NCBI RefSeq assembly: GCF_017377395.1
Contig: NZ_CP061800.1
Coordinates: 6,283,633 to 6,347,632, forward strand
DNA length: 64,000 bases
Origin: Desulfonema magnum
Lineage (GTDB): Bacteria; Desulfobacterota; Desulfobacteria; Desulfobacterales; 4be13
Direction of reading: 5' to 3'
The first letter of the stretch is position 1. Each line of letters opens with the position of its first letter. This document shows, in pieces, positions 1-8,068 of this stretch. The notes under the pieces were generated by a model. That model made no database searches and was not told the DNA's origin. It saw nothing but the letters and a program-made list of their open reading frames with translations. A program made the position numbers and the translations under genes.

Positions 1-666
1 TCCGGGCAGTTTCATGACCCAGTCAATGAAACGGAAAAGATTTATGACATCCTCCCGCTCATGGCCCCGGTCATAAAGTTCTCTTATCAGACGGAGCTTC
101 CATTTCCTGCGGCTCTCATCGTCATTGCGGGTCTCCTGCGTTTTCAGATGCGCCATCACGGCCACGGCAAACGGATTGCGGCTTTTTTCCAGCTCATTCC
201 ACTGTTTCCGGTAATCATTCAGTTTCACCACCGGAAATTCCATGGTGATGCTGAATCCCCACAGTTCGTAACCATATGGCTTGGGTTTCCATGCCGGTCT
301 CTGGTCCGCCAGCACGGCCAGACTCACCACCGGTTTCCGGTGGCGGTCAAAAATCCGGTAATTATACACAAACATCCGCTCCGAAAAACCCGGCTCGTAC
401 TGTCCCTGAATCTCGGTATGCGCCAGCAGCCAGGTCTCGTCCCCGTTCTTCTGCCACACCTTTGCCAGCTTGTCCGCCAGCCGTTTTCCCAGTTCGGCGT
501 CACGCACGGCCTGCTGAAATTCCTTGTCAAGAAACTCGTGGCCCCTCTCCCAGTCAATTCCCTCCGCCGCCTCAGGAAAGAAAAATTCCAAAAATTCACG
601 AAAATATCTTTCCAGCAGTTCCTTCCACGGCGAGTCATATTGGTCCTGTGTTTTCTCATCCGTCAT
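1..666 (-). CDS. Rpn-family recombination-promoting nuclease/putative transposase, C-terminus beyond window
   Basis: The minus strand is open from an ATG at 666 to the window edge, 222 codons with no stop, so the gene is cut by the window. The N-terminus contains DSPWKELLERYF and residues 82-88 read AHTEIQG, the E-x-Q of the PD-(D/E)XK fold in Rpn/YhgA-like proteins, followed by FVYNYRIFDRH and VVSLAVLADQRPAW, both typical of the family. Family members are cytosolic, often multicopy, and linked to RecA-independent recombination. No operon partner is visible. The family call is from recognised motifs; activity is not shown. Confidence 0.8.
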   Translation of the reverse strand, partial: MTDEKTQDQYDSPWKELLERYFREFLEFFFPEAAEGIDWERGHEFLDKEFQQAVRDAELGKRLADKLAKVWQKNGDETWLLAHTEIQGQYEPGFSERMFVYNYRIFDRHRKPVVSLAVLADQRPAWKPKPYGYELWGFSITMEFPVVKLNDYRKQWNELEKSRNPFAVAVMAHLKTQETRNDDESRRKWKLRLIRELYDRGHEREDVINLFRFIDWVMKLPG

Positions 667-723
667 TTGTCAGTTGTTTTTTGTCTCCTCTCAGATCAGC
701 ATATTTTCTCACAGAAATCATCT

Positions 724-966
724 TTATGCGGCCTCCAATGTACGAATGCTGAAAACTTCATTTTTGTTTAACCGTCCGATTGCTGATTCCGGCACAGTTA
801 TAACGGCTATCGTATCTCCGAGCGCGTTGAATATTTCCAATGAATATCCGTCCTCACCTTTTGAAACCGGATGATATTCGACCACAGTGGCAACATCGCC
901 CTTTTTCAATTGTTTTCCGGGAATATCTTTATTTAAAACAACTTCTTCAAATAATTTATGTTTCAC
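724..966 (-). CDS. DUF4926 domain protein
   Basis: A small protein of about 80 residues reading KHKLFEEVVLNKDIPGKQLK and then KGDVATVVEYHP, matching the DUF4926 family (small beta-rich proteins often next to toxin-antitoxin or DUF6883-type genes; function unknown). The frame stays open to 1026, but the extra residues there come from the GTGGGTTGCGCTGCGCTCC dispersed repeat, so I place the start at the GTG at 966, where family homology begins. No clear Shine-Dalgarno is seen. The partner gene usual for this family is absent: a repeat block lies upstream. Confidence 0.6.
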   Translation of the reverse strand: MKHKLFEEVVLNKDIPGKQLKKGDVATVVEYHPVSKGEDGYSLEIFNALGDTIAVITVPESAIGRLNKNEVFSIRTLEAA

Positions 967-999
967 TTGATGAGCTTTTTTTGTCAGCAATAGTCTGTC

Positions 1000-1248
1000 C
1001 GGTGGGTTGCGCTGCGCTCCACCCACCCTACATTTTCTAATCCGTGCAGATTTTTATCTGTCAGTCTGTCCGGTGGGTTCCGCTGCGCTCCACCCACCCT
1101 ACATTTTTTTCCGAGCGCCCGGTTGCCCTTCGACAGGCTCAGGGCACGCCGATCCCGCTCCCGCTCCCGCTCCCGATCCCGCTCCCGCTCCCTGAGCTTG
1201 TCGAAGGGAGCATTGTAGGGTGGGTGGAGCGCAGCGGAACCCACCATT
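1000..1248. repeat. Nested inverted-repeat block (GGTGGGTTSCGCTGCGCTCC family)
   Basis: Two direct copies of a GC-rich unit with core GGTGGGTTSCGCTGCGCTCC lie near 1000-1033 and 1068-1104, and an inverted copy at about 1213-1247. Inside sits a second inverted pair, CCCTTCGACAGGCTCAGGG at 1128 and CCCTGAGCTTGTCGAAGGG at 1190. The centre is a short run of CGCTCC hexamers, roughly 1156-1192. The outer unit recurs at 53935-53965 and in diverged form near 23630; the inner unit recurs at 47620-47690. No ORF here is credible. Confidence 0.8.
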
Positions 1249-1257
1249 CACAACTGT

Positions 1258-1572
1258 TCAGGAGGCGGAGTGCTTTGCCGAAATCGGTTCTATTGAAAGC
1301 CTGAACCCGAGTGAATTAAGTATTGACCGAAGTGTATTTATACTCGGATTTCCTTTTTCTGAAAGCGTTCTGTAAAGCGTCTGTCTGTTGAGCTTTGTTT
1401 GGTTTGAAAGCTTTGTCATGCCTCCCCGGGCTTTTGCCACAGTTCGGATGGCAGTCAGAAAAGCTTCTGTGTTTCCGTCTTTAAAGTATTCATCAAGAGA
1501 ACATCTGAGATATTCGGCCGCCTCATCCGGGTCATACATTTTCTCTGTCACAAGCTCTCTGTAATCTCTCAT
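1258..1572 (-). CDS. HigA-like addiction module antidote (XRE-type)
   Basis: A 104-residue protein starting MRDYRELVTEKMYDPDEAAE and containing a helix-turn-helix (SNQTKLNRQTLYRTLSEKGN), matching the addiction-module antidote family paired with phage-derived Gp49-like/HigB toxins. The antitoxin neutralises the toxin and represses its own operon. The start has a good ribosome site (AGGAGAAATAT then ATG) and overlaps the toxin stop by 4 bases, the usual toxin-first order. The toxin upstream has lost its 5' end and promoter, so this antitoxin may be poorly expressed. Confidence 0.8.
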   Translation of the reverse strand: MRDYRELVTEKMYDPDEAAEYLRCSLDEYFKDGNTEAFLTAIRTVAKARGGMTKLSNQTKLNRQTLYRTLSEKGNPSINTLRSILNSLGFRLSIEPISAKHSAS

Positions 1573-1782
1573 ATATTTCTCCTGTTCAGCCAGTCATTCC
1601 AATATATCTTTGCTTTTTTCACATTTTTTTTCTGCCACGACTTATCGCCGCCACAAAGGAGTAAAACGATTGCATTGTCAGCTTCACCGTAATAAACTCT
1701 GTAGCCCGGTCCGAAATGAAATCTGAACTCACAAACACCATCTCCCAGTGACTTGTGATCACCCATATTGTCGGTTTCAACC
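1569..1782 (-). pseudogene. Gp49-like/HigB toxin, 5' truncated by transposon remnant
   Basis: The frame encodes LGDGVCEFRFHFGPGYRVYY and then VLLLCGGDKSWQKK, the C-terminal two thirds of the phage-derived Gp49-like HigB/RelE toxin family (normally about 100 residues; 69-71 remain here). In-frame homology runs upstream to about 1782 and stops where a transposon terminal repeat begins; a TAG lies just inside that repeat. An internal ATG at 1766 could give 65 residues, but the N-terminal strand and helix are missing. Probably a dead toxin retained beside its antidote. Confidence 0.75.
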
Positions 1783-3220
1783 TGGGTTGTCTAAATCAAC
1801 CAATTTTCATTGCCCACTTTTTGGCCCGAATCTTTTATTAATAAAATGCCTATCCGCCTGAAGCCTTTTGAAGCAGGTGTGTTGGAGGAAATTTCTCCTG
1901 TTTTTTCAGGTCGGACAGATGCCCTGTTGATTTTTTATATGATTCTGAAATATTTATGCTTTCTGTCTTTTTTTCCCGCTTTTCGGACTCCGGAATAAGC
2001 ATCAGATTTTGCATTCTGTCACAGATGTCATCATTTATGCTGCCTTGAAAGAACAGAATCTTTTGCAGCACGGCCTCTTGGTGAGAGTTTAAGCAGTTTG
2101 TCAGCCCAGATTGTCAGGCGCTGAAGATTCATAAAACGAGCTTTTGTGGAAACTTTCGGAGGAGCAAGGCATGCAAGAACAGTCTGCCTGAGATTTCTTG
2201 AAATTTTTCCACATGCGCTTATAAATTTATCAAACATCGGATGTTTCTGATATTCATGTTTAAAAAGGTTGGCAATAATGTGAGATATGTCATCAACTGA
2301 AATGCCGGGCAATCCGCGCTCTCCCAAAACTTTGACACTCTTTGCCAGATCTGTTCCGCCATCTCTGAGATACCCCACGGGCCGTTCTGCAACGCCAATA
2401 ACTTTTTGAAGAAAATCTGCAATAGCCTCGCCTGTCCAGGATTCCGCAACTCCGACAGCGACACAGTGAACATTTTTAAGCGTCGGAGATCCGTTGTTCA
2501 AAATATGATGTTTGGGATTAAGTGCCAGTATTGTAAGAATTTTCCCTGAACCCGAACCTATGCTGATATCCATTATCCATAAGAATCCGTTAGCAAATCC
2601 GCTTTTGTCAGCTGAAGGGCAGTTAAGATAAGCCGGATTCCGCATTTTTGCTATTGACAACCGGGTAACCCAGTTAATAATTGTCTGAGCGCACGGGGCC
2701 TTTGGTATCCCCAGATAACCGGAAAGCACGCCAAGAACCTTGGACACGGCACGGAAACTGATACGGACTATAAGAAAAAGCATTAATGCAACATAAACAA
2801 GCTCTGTTTTATCAGAGACAAGGAGGTTATTTTTTTCCTGTTCTTTTTCCAATTGCTTCCTGAGTTCACGCTCCTGAGCTTTATACCTGTCACGTTCTTT
2901 TTTTATTCGGGATTTCTCTTTGCGCTGATAACGTAATTCCTCACCACATATCTTTGCTTTTTTCTTCCAAATATCCCTGCTGTTTTTCAATTTGGAGTTT
3001 GAACTCATATGCATTCCTCCCCTGATTTTTTATTTTTATTTTGTCAGAAGCATAGCATTTACAGTAAATATCATTAGTGATCAAGAAAAAGAGTGTTATT
3101 CAATACAACGAATAATAAAGGTTGACCGGGACATAGCAAAATGAAATGAATAGCCGGAATCCAAAAAGACAAAAAACGGGCAAAAAATTTAAGTCAAAAT
3201 TGCTGTTTTTAGACAGCCCA
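1783..3220. mobile_element. Decayed copy of the 1.9-kb TGGG-TCTAAA transposon
   Basis: The left end TGGGTTGTCTAAA (1783) and right end, read inward as TGGGCTGTCTAAA (3220), match the 13-bp terminal repeat TGGGGCGTCTAAA of the intact element at 33365-35233 with two mismatches each. The enclosed transposase is internally deleted. The 9 bases flanking each end (GTTTCAACC and GCACTAACC) do not match, and the flanks are two unrelated truncated genes. The region therefore seems to have rearranged rather than being a simple insertion. Confidence 0.8.
1850..3008 (-). pseudogene. Transposase, internally deleted and frameshifted
   Basis: From an ATG at 3008 (ribosome site GGGAGG) the frame encodes about 325 residues closely similar to the intact transposase at 33432-35069: a charged coiled-coil N-terminus, the WIMDISIG aspartate block and the YLRDGGTDLAK block. 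Similarity stops after SVLSR near 2035. A second frame (1850-2071) then matches only the extreme C-terminus (LIPESEKREKK). About 175 codons, including the presumed catalytic glutamate, are missing, so this copy cannot transpose itself. Confidence 0.85.
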
Positions 3221-3751
3221 GCACTAACCCATCAATGTCCCAGTCAATATGAATCCCATATCAAACTTAATAATGGTGAAGACGTATTTCTGAGACCAAT
3301 CGCAAAGTCAGATCGTTATCTCATTGTCGATTTATTCAACAAAATGTCTCCTCAATCTGTTTATCTTCGTTTCCTACATCGTTTCAAAACTCTTCCTGAA
3401 AGTATGATCAATCGGCTCATTGACATTAATTATCATACAAATTTTGCTCTTGCCGCTACTGTCAGAGAAAATGGAAAAGATGCAATTATTGCAGTCGGGC
3501 GTTACGGATATGATCATGATGAAGGCATTATTGATCTGGCTATTGCAGTTCGCGATGACTGGCAACAAATCGGCCTTGGCGAAACAATGCTCATAAAAGT
3601 TATCAATATTGCAAAAGATCATGGTATTTCACACTTTACAAGTATGATAGCCCCGGAGAACAATGTTATCAAAAAACTTTTGAGAAAACTTGGCCATAAG
3701 GTGAAATATTATTTCCAGAATGGTTTTTATAAAGTTGAAATTGTTGTATAA
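3146..3751 (+). CDS. GNAT acetyltransferase domain, N-terminus replaced by transposon-end sequence
   Basis: Residues from about 30 onward (CPSQYESHIKLNNGEDVFLR, PQSVYLRFLHRF, VRDDWQQIGLGETML) form a complete GNAT domain of the kind found at the C-terminus of ADP-forming acyl-CoA synthetase/Pat protein acetyltransferases. The acetyl-CoA loop is QIGLGETM. The first 25 codons (3146-3220) lie inside the right end of the transposon remnant, so the ORF is a chimera created by the rearrangement; the synthetase part is gone. It may be a domain remnant or a small expressed acetyltransferase. Confidence 0.65.
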   Translation: MNSRNPKRQKTGKKFKSKLLFLDSPALTHQCPSQYESHIKLNNGEDVFLRPIAKSDRYLIVDLFNKMSPQSVYLRFLHRFKTLPESMINRLIDINYHTNFALAATVRENGKDAIIAVGRYGYDHDEGIIDLAIAVRDDWQQIGLGETMLIKVINIAKDHGISHFTSMIAPENNVIKKLLRKLGHKVKYYFQNGFYKVEIVV

Positions 3752-3798
3752 TATTTTACAGAACCTGCTTTTTTCCATTGCTCATCTTTTCTGGAAAA

Positions 3799-3897
3799 AC
3801 AAAATTCGGGGGAGACAATACTTATTTCCTGACAAAGAAAAGCTCGAAAGGAAATTGAGAGCGAATAAATAAGTCTTGTCTCCCCCGAATTTTGTCT
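3799..3897. repeat. Short inverted-repeat (REP/MITE-like) element
   Basis: An approximately 28-bp imperfect inverted repeat: CAAAATTCGGGGGAGACAA then tACTTATTT at 3799-3827, and its complement at 3870-3897, with a roughly 40-bp centre. Two further partial GGGGACAA-type half-sites follow to 3925. The GGGGGAGACAA...ACTTATTT style is like sequences found with REP-associated tyrosine transposases, but no such transposase is in the window. It has interrupted the integrase fragment next to it. Confidence 0.7.
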
Positions 3898-3921
3898 CCC
3901 CGAATTTGTCCTCCGAATTTT

Positions 3922-4048
3922 CCGAGGGATGGCGTTTCCCATGGTAAATGATAAACCGTCTGATCCAGTCCACATAGGCGTTTTCTGTGTGGACGGAGTA
4001 ATGTTTTTTCCGCATGACATCGCGTATGTGGTTAAGCAGTTCGCTCAT
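3922..4048 (-). pseudogene. Tyrosine recombinase (integron-type integrase) N-terminal stub
   Basis: An ATG at 4048 starts MSELLNHIRDVMRKKHYSVH followed by TENAYVDWIRRFIIYHGKRH, the SAM-like N-terminal DNA-binding domain of XerC/IntI-type integrases. Similarity ends after about 42 residues where the neighbouring inverted-repeat element starts; the catalytic domain with its R..H-R-H..Y residues is absent. This is a fragment, not a working integrase. Confidence 0.8.
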
Positions 4049-4176
4049 AGTCAGCCGTTCTTTCTTGCATTGTTTTTAAATATATCCTATATGGATTTCA
4101 GGATAACTTTTTTTGTGATAAATTGCAACAAAAAAAACTGACAGATTGTCCATACAGATAACTTCTTTAATTAATT

Positions 4177-4528
4177 ATGAATATACGCAGAAATCTGAAA
4201 CCGGGTCAGAAGGGCACAAAAAAACTGGCCGAGATATACGGAGACAGTCTTGTCTGTGTCCGGTACCGGTATGATGAAAAAAGAAAAAAGCGGCTTAAAA
4301 CTGTTGAAATTATTATTGATGAGACAGACTGGAAGCCGCGGGAAAAAATCTGTGACAGACACGCTGATCGTCGGGATCAGGACAGAACTTGGGGAAACAA
4401 AGCTTCGGAGCAAGGTGAGAAATGCGGGCGGAAAATGGGACCGGACCAGGAAATTATGGGTGATTTCCTACACAAAAGCCTCGGGTCCGGGACTTGAAGA
4501 CCGGATTGCGGAAGTAATTGTTTCCTGA
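4177..4528 (+). pseudogene. Conserved hypothetical protein with frameshift at an A6 run
   Basis: Frame 1 encodes MNIRRNLKPGQKGTKKLAEI, then VCVRYRYDEKRKKRLKTVEI and DETDWKPREK; frame 2 continues IVGIRTELGETKLRSKVRNA and GGKWDRTRKLWVISY to a stop at 4528. The two halves together resemble a small conserved protein common in bacteria with many mobile elements. The switch between frames lies at the six-A run near 4349-4354. It could be a mutation, a sequencing error or -1 slippage; I treat it as a broken gene. Function unknown. Confidence 0.6.
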
Positions 4529-4834
4529 TGATAATTAAATCTGATCATAACGGAGTCAGAAGAGATGAAACATTCTGAATTTATTGAATTATAAAACGAA
4601 AAATCTGTCCGTTCCGGGGTTCCGGGAATCAGAAATTCGGGATATCTGTCTCTTTGAAAAGTGCCGTTTTCCGGGAATGCCCGTCCGGATTCCTGTAAAA
4701 ACGGAAAGTTGCGGGCGGCCTTCCGAAATCAGAGCCTCCCCCGGATCCGTTATAATCAGAATTAAAATGACGCGGAAACCGTAAAAGTTTCCACTTTCAG
4801 AAACTTTGTATGGTCGGAGCAGAAAAACAAAGAA
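4529..4834. other. Non-coding stretch before palindrome array
   Basis: No credible gene. The short ORFs lack ribosome sites and family character. The motif ACTTTGTATGGTCRG occurs at about 4803 and again at about 4901, showing that this flank was partly duplicated with the adjacent palindrome array. Confidence 0.5.
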
Positions 4835-5016
4835 GTGTCTATATATAGAAACTCTGAAGGTTTCCATATACAGACACCTTAAAGTTTCCATATTTAGACA
4901 CTTTGTATGGTCAGGGCAGGAAAAAGGGAAAGGTTTCCAGATACAGACACCCCGAAAGTTTCTATATTCAGAAACTTGTTTCCATATATGGAAACCTGGT
5001 TTCTATATATGGAAAC
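4835..5016. repeat. Array of seven 18-bp near-palindromes (GTKTCYATATNYRGAMAC)
   Basis: Seven 18-bp near-palindromes start at 4835, 4860, 4884, 4933, 4958, 4978 and 4999. Examples are GTTTCCATATATGGAAAC (4978, perfect palindrome) and GTTTCTATATATGGAAAC (4999). Spacing is 20-25 bases, with one double-length gap, so centres lie about two helical turns apart. The array lies 58 bp before a truncated phosphoesterase. It could be a multi-site protein-binding array or a palindromic satellite; nothing in the window identifies a binding protein. Confidence 0.75.
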
Positions 5017-5073
5017 CTCGTTTTCCTGATAATCCAAGGTTATGCCTATAACAAGCGATAATAAATCGGAATA

Positions 5074-5250
5074 ATGAAAATAGCTGTCATATCAGATATT
5101 CATGGTCATTGCTCCAATCTTGCCGAATGCGTTAAAGATATCAGAGAAAAATCGGTTGCCAATATTGTCTGTCTGGGTGATGTACTTGATGAAGACAGAG
5201 AGGCAAACAGTTACATGATGCTGCTGTTTAGGAATGAGCATGAAATAATA
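5074..5250 (+). pseudogene. Metallophosphoesterase (YfcE-like), truncated by ISAzo13 element
   Basis: The frame begins MKIAVISDIHGHCSNLAECV, with the first metal-binding D-x-H motif, and continues NIVCLGDVLDE, the GD motif. It breaks off at about residue 59, just before the G-N-H-D block expected for the family, exactly where the inverted-repeat end of the insertion sequence begins. The rest of the gene is not found beyond the other end of the element. The remaining piece lacks most metal ligands and should be inactive. Confidence 0.8.
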
Positions 5251-6583
5251 TGCCCATTTTGATTTTTATATGTTAAAAAATTGCGTAATCCTGTAAAGTG
5301 TATTTCAAAATCACTTTATCAAAAGGAGATTATTATGCAACCCTATTCCTTAGAAGTAGAAGAAATCATGCGGCGATACTATGAGAGTCTGAATGAAAAA
5401 GACCGCCGGCGATATGCCGGTATTGAAGCTTTGAAATTGGGACATGGCGGACAAAATTATATTGCCAAAGTCTTGGGTTGCAGCAGGCGGACTGTGCGCA
5501 AAGGAGCGATCGAAGTAAGCGGCCTGCCCGGACACATCGTAGCAAAACAAATTGGAAAATCTCCTGCTGAATCTTCTGAAATACGTAAAAAAGGTGGCGG
5601 ACGCAAACAGTATCTGACTGAGCACCCTGAAATAGACGAGCAGTTTTTGAATGTGGTGCGTGAGCATACAGCAGGAGATCCGATGGATGAAAAGGTACGA
5701 TGGACAAATCTGAGGGAGTGGGAAATCGCGGAGGCTCTGGAAAAAAAATACGGAGTAAAAGTGAGTCGTAACATTGTCCGTCAATTGCTCAAAAAGCATG
5801 ACTATCGGTTGCGTAAAGCTCAGAAACGCAAACCTATGAAAAAAAACGTACCAGATCGCGACGCTCAGTTTGACAATATTTTGAAACTCAGATCAGAATA
5901 CCGGAAGGCCGGTAATCCCGTTATCAGCATGGATACCAAGAAAAAAGAATATCTTGGAAATTTTTACAGGAAAGGCCGACTATATACGCTGGAGGAATTG
6001 CAAGTTTTCGATCATGATTTTACAAGTTTTGCCGAAGGTGTCATAATTCCGCATTGTTTTTATGACCTGCGACTCAATATCGGGTATGTTCAGGTGGGAA
6101 CAAGTCATGATACCAGTGAATTTGCCTGTGACAGTTTCCGTCATTGGTGGTATGGTTACGGTTGCCGAATATATCCAAATGCCACGTCAGTTTTGATATT
6201 GTGCGATGGTGGCGGCAGCAACAGTTCCCGACATTACCTTTTCAAACAAGATTTACAAATTCTGGCGGATGAAATCGGGATTGAAATCCGAATCGCTCAT
6301 TACCCGCCCTATTGTTCCAAATTTAATCCGATCGAACATCGCCTGTTTCCTCATATTACTCGTGCGTGTCAGGGAGTAATCTTTTCAAGTTTGGAGGTGG
6401 TGACTGATCTGATAGCCAAAACACATACCAAAAAAGGTTTAAAAGTCTTTGTCCATGTTATTGATAAAGTCTATGAAACCGGTCGAAAAGTTGCTGAAAC
6501 TTTTAAATCAGAAATGCGAATTGTATTCGACAAAATTTTACCCAAATGGAATTATCGTGCAATTCCAATAAATTAAAATGGGA
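5251..6583 (+). mobile_element. ISAzo13-family insertion sequence
   Basis: An element of about 1.33 kb with imperfect ends CCCATTTTGATTTTTAT (left, near 5251) and, read inward from the right, CCCATTTTAATTTATTG (near 6583), enclosing one transposase gene. Exact ends are uncertain by a few bases and I see no clear target duplication. It truncates the upstream phosphoesterase. Confidence 0.75.
5335..6576 (+). CDS. ISAzo13-family transposase
   Basis: About 413 residues from an ATG at 5335 preceded by AAGGAG. N-terminal helix-turn-helix (IAKVLGCSRRTVRKG, residues ~40-55), GGGRKQ linker, PVISMDTKKKEYLGNF (first catalytic Asp), a middle LILCDGGGSNSSRHYLFK block (second Asp) and HYPPYCSKFNPIEHRLFPHI (catalytic Glu), ending KTGL/KKGLKV-type C-terminus. 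All are diagnostic of ISAzo13. The DDE triad is present and the frame is intact, so this copy could be active. Confidence 0.92.
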   Translation: MQPYSLEVEEIMRRYYESLNEKDRRRYAGIEALKLGHGGQNYIAKVLGCSRRTVRKGAIEVSGLPGHIVAKQIGKSPAESSEIRKKGGGRKQYLTEHPEIDEQFLNVVREHTAGDPMDEKVRWTNLREWEIAEALEKKYGVKVSRNIVRQLLKKHDYRLRKAQKRKPMKKNVPDRDAQFDNILKLRSEYRKAGNPVISMDTKKKEYLGNFYRKGRLYTLEELQVFDHDFTSFAEGVIIPHCFYDLRLNIGYVQVGTSHDTSEFACDSFRHWWYGYGCRIYPNATSVLILCDGGGSNSSRHYLFKQDLQILADEIGIEIRIAHYPPYCSKFNPIEHRLFPHITRACQGVIFSSLEVVTDLIAKTHTKKGLKVFVHVIDKVYETGRKVAETFKSEMRIVFDKILPKWNYRAIPIN

Positions 6584-6654
6584 AAGTTATTTAATACCGA
6601 TTCCTAAGTGCGCTAAAATTCGGTGAACATAAACCCTTTAAAACCATGAAGAAT

Positions 6655-6702
6655 CGAAAATGAAACTGGAAATTCGAAACTTGAAACTTGAAACTTGAAA
6701 CT
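6655..6702. repeat. Heptamer tandem repeat, GAAACTT orientation
   Basis: Six or seven units of GAAACTT/GAAATTC (for example GAAACTTGAAACTTGAAACT) in the strand opposite to the large TTTCAAG array that starts about 55 bp downstream. The two could fold back on each other. The array lies just beyond the insertion sequence and is not associated with an intact upstream gene. Confidence 0.85.
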
Positions 6703-6756
6703 GGACAGCATGTTTCAAACTTCAATTCCTCCTGCTTAAAAGACTGGGGACAGGTT

Positions 6757-7209
6757 TTCAAGTTTCAAGTTTCAAATTTCAAGTTTCAAATTTCAAATTT
6801 CAAGTTTCAAATTTCAAATTTCAAGTTTCAAATTTCAAATTTCAAATTTCAAGTTTCAAGTTTCAAGTTTCAAGTTTCAAGTTTCAAATTTCAAATTTCA
6901 AATTTCAAATTTCAAGTTTCAAGTTTCAAGTTTCAAGTTTCAAATTTCAAGTTTCAAATTTCAAGTTTCAAGTTTCAAGTTTCAAGTTTCAAGTTTCAAG
7001 TTTCAAGTTTCAAGTTTCAAGTTTCAAGTTTCAAGTTTCAAGTTTCAAGTTTCAAGTTTCAAGTTTCAAATTTCAAGTTTCAAATTTCAAGTTTCAAGTT
7101 TCAAGTTTCAAGTTTCAAGTTTCAAGTTTCAAATTTCAAATTTCAAGTTTCAAGTTTCAAGTTTCGAGTTTCGAGTTTCAAATTTCAAATTTCAAGTTTC
7201 AAGTTTCGA
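6757..7209. repeat. Large heptamer satellite, (TTTCAAG/TTTCAAA)n, ~64 units
   Basis: An almost perfect 7-bp tandem array of about 450 bp. Units are TTTCAAG or TTTCAAA, with three or four TTTCGAG-type variants only near the 3' end. G and A variants occur in blocks, as expected from duplication of multi-unit segments. The array has no stop codons in one frame, which makes the next gene's frame appear much longer than it is. It ends about 10 bases before the ribosome site of the nitroreductase. Confidence 0.97.
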
Positions 7210-7227
7210 TTTACAAAGGAGGCAGTC

Positions 7228-7857
7228 ATGGATTTCAAAGACGTTATCACTCAAAGACGTTCGGTTAATTTTTTTGATCCTGAAAAACATGTGCCGGAAT
7301 CCTTATTACGGGAACTGATTGAAACAGCGGCAAAGGCCCCGTCAGGATTTAACCTTCAGCCCTGGAGCCTGATTGTGCTGAGGGATCAGGAAGATAAAAT
7401 GCGGCTTCAGAGTCTTGCATGGAATCAGCCAAAGGTCAGCGAGGCTCCGGTCACGCTCATTGTTCTGGCTGACAGGGACGGCTGGAAAAGCAGCCACCCT
7501 TTTGTGGAAAGAAATTTTAAAGAAATGGTCAGGGCCGGTGCCATGCAGGAAGAGCAGTATCAGTGGTTTACTGATGCGTGCGCGGGGCTTTACGGATCCA
7601 CTGAAGAACGACAGCAGGCATTTGCCTGTAAAAACACAGGATTTTTTGCCATGTCCCTGATGCTTGCCGCAAAGGACCTCGGACTTGACACTCATCCCAT
7701 GGACGGTTTTGACCATGACGGTGTGCGCGAGGCATTCAATATTCCTGAAAATTACTGGATACCGCTTTTGCTTGCTGTGGGTTATTTCCAAAAGGGCAAA
7801 GAACTTTCACCACCCAAATGGCGAAAAACGTTTGAAGAAATAGTTGTAAAATTTTGA
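7228..7857 (+). CDS. Nitroreductase family protein
   Basis: A 209-residue FMN-dependent nitroreductase-fold protein that would reduce a nitro/quinone-like substrate with NAD(P)H; the true substrate is unknown. The N-terminus MDFKDVITQRRSVNFFDPEK and AAKAPSGFNLQPWSLIV are the FMN-phosphate and isoalloxazine-binding regions; DLGLDTHPMDGFD and IPLLLAVGY are the C-terminal FMN-binding part. I choose the ATG at 7228 because AAAGGAGG sits seven bases before it and homology starts there. Everything upstream in the same frame is the heptamer satellite. Confidence 0.9.
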   Translation: MDFKDVITQRRSVNFFDPEKHVPESLLRELIETAAKAPSGFNLQPWSLIVLRDQEDKMRLQSLAWNQPKVSEAPVTLIVLADRDGWKSSHPFVERNFKEMVRAGAMQEEQYQWFTDACAGLYGSTEERQQAFACKNTGFFAMSLMLAAKDLGLDTHPMDGFDHDGVREAFNIPENYWIPLLLAVGYFQKGKELSPPKWRKTFEEIVVKF

Positions 7858-8068
7858 TTGAAAATGTGTTGATGATGTATTACCTTTCTGAATTACAAAC
7901 TTATCGGTCATCAGCGCTTCCAATTTCTGAACAGGTTTTTAATTTGTTGAAATTATTAATCATGAATAATTCAGACCGGTATGGTCAATGTGTGTATTTT
8001 CAGTAGGTTGAAAACGCTTATGACTGACAGTCCGCAAAATGCAACTTCAAAAATGAAAGGATAAAGAT

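Noticed and set aside
324-659. 111-residue minus-strand ORF overlapping the Rpn gene
   Set aside because: Arg/Trp-rich shadow frame; the neighbouring frame gives the recognisable Rpn protein.
4835-5016. CRISPR-like array of short palindromes
   Set aside because: Units are only 18 bp and diverged, spacers are 2-7 bp, and there are no cas genes.
5251-6583. Target-site duplication of the ISAzo13 element
   Set aside because: No matching direct repeat is seen at the likely ends, and the ends themselves are uncertain by a few bases.
6757-7209. CRISPR array
   Set aside because: The 7-bp units are contiguous with no spacers, and no cas genes are present. The same holds for the 36-bp array at 61501-62214 and the 23-bp array at 57306.
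6688-7227. N-terminal extension of the nitroreductase with FKFQVSS repeats
   Set aside because: It is the TTTCAAG satellite read in frame. A strong ribosome site and the family start lie at 7228.
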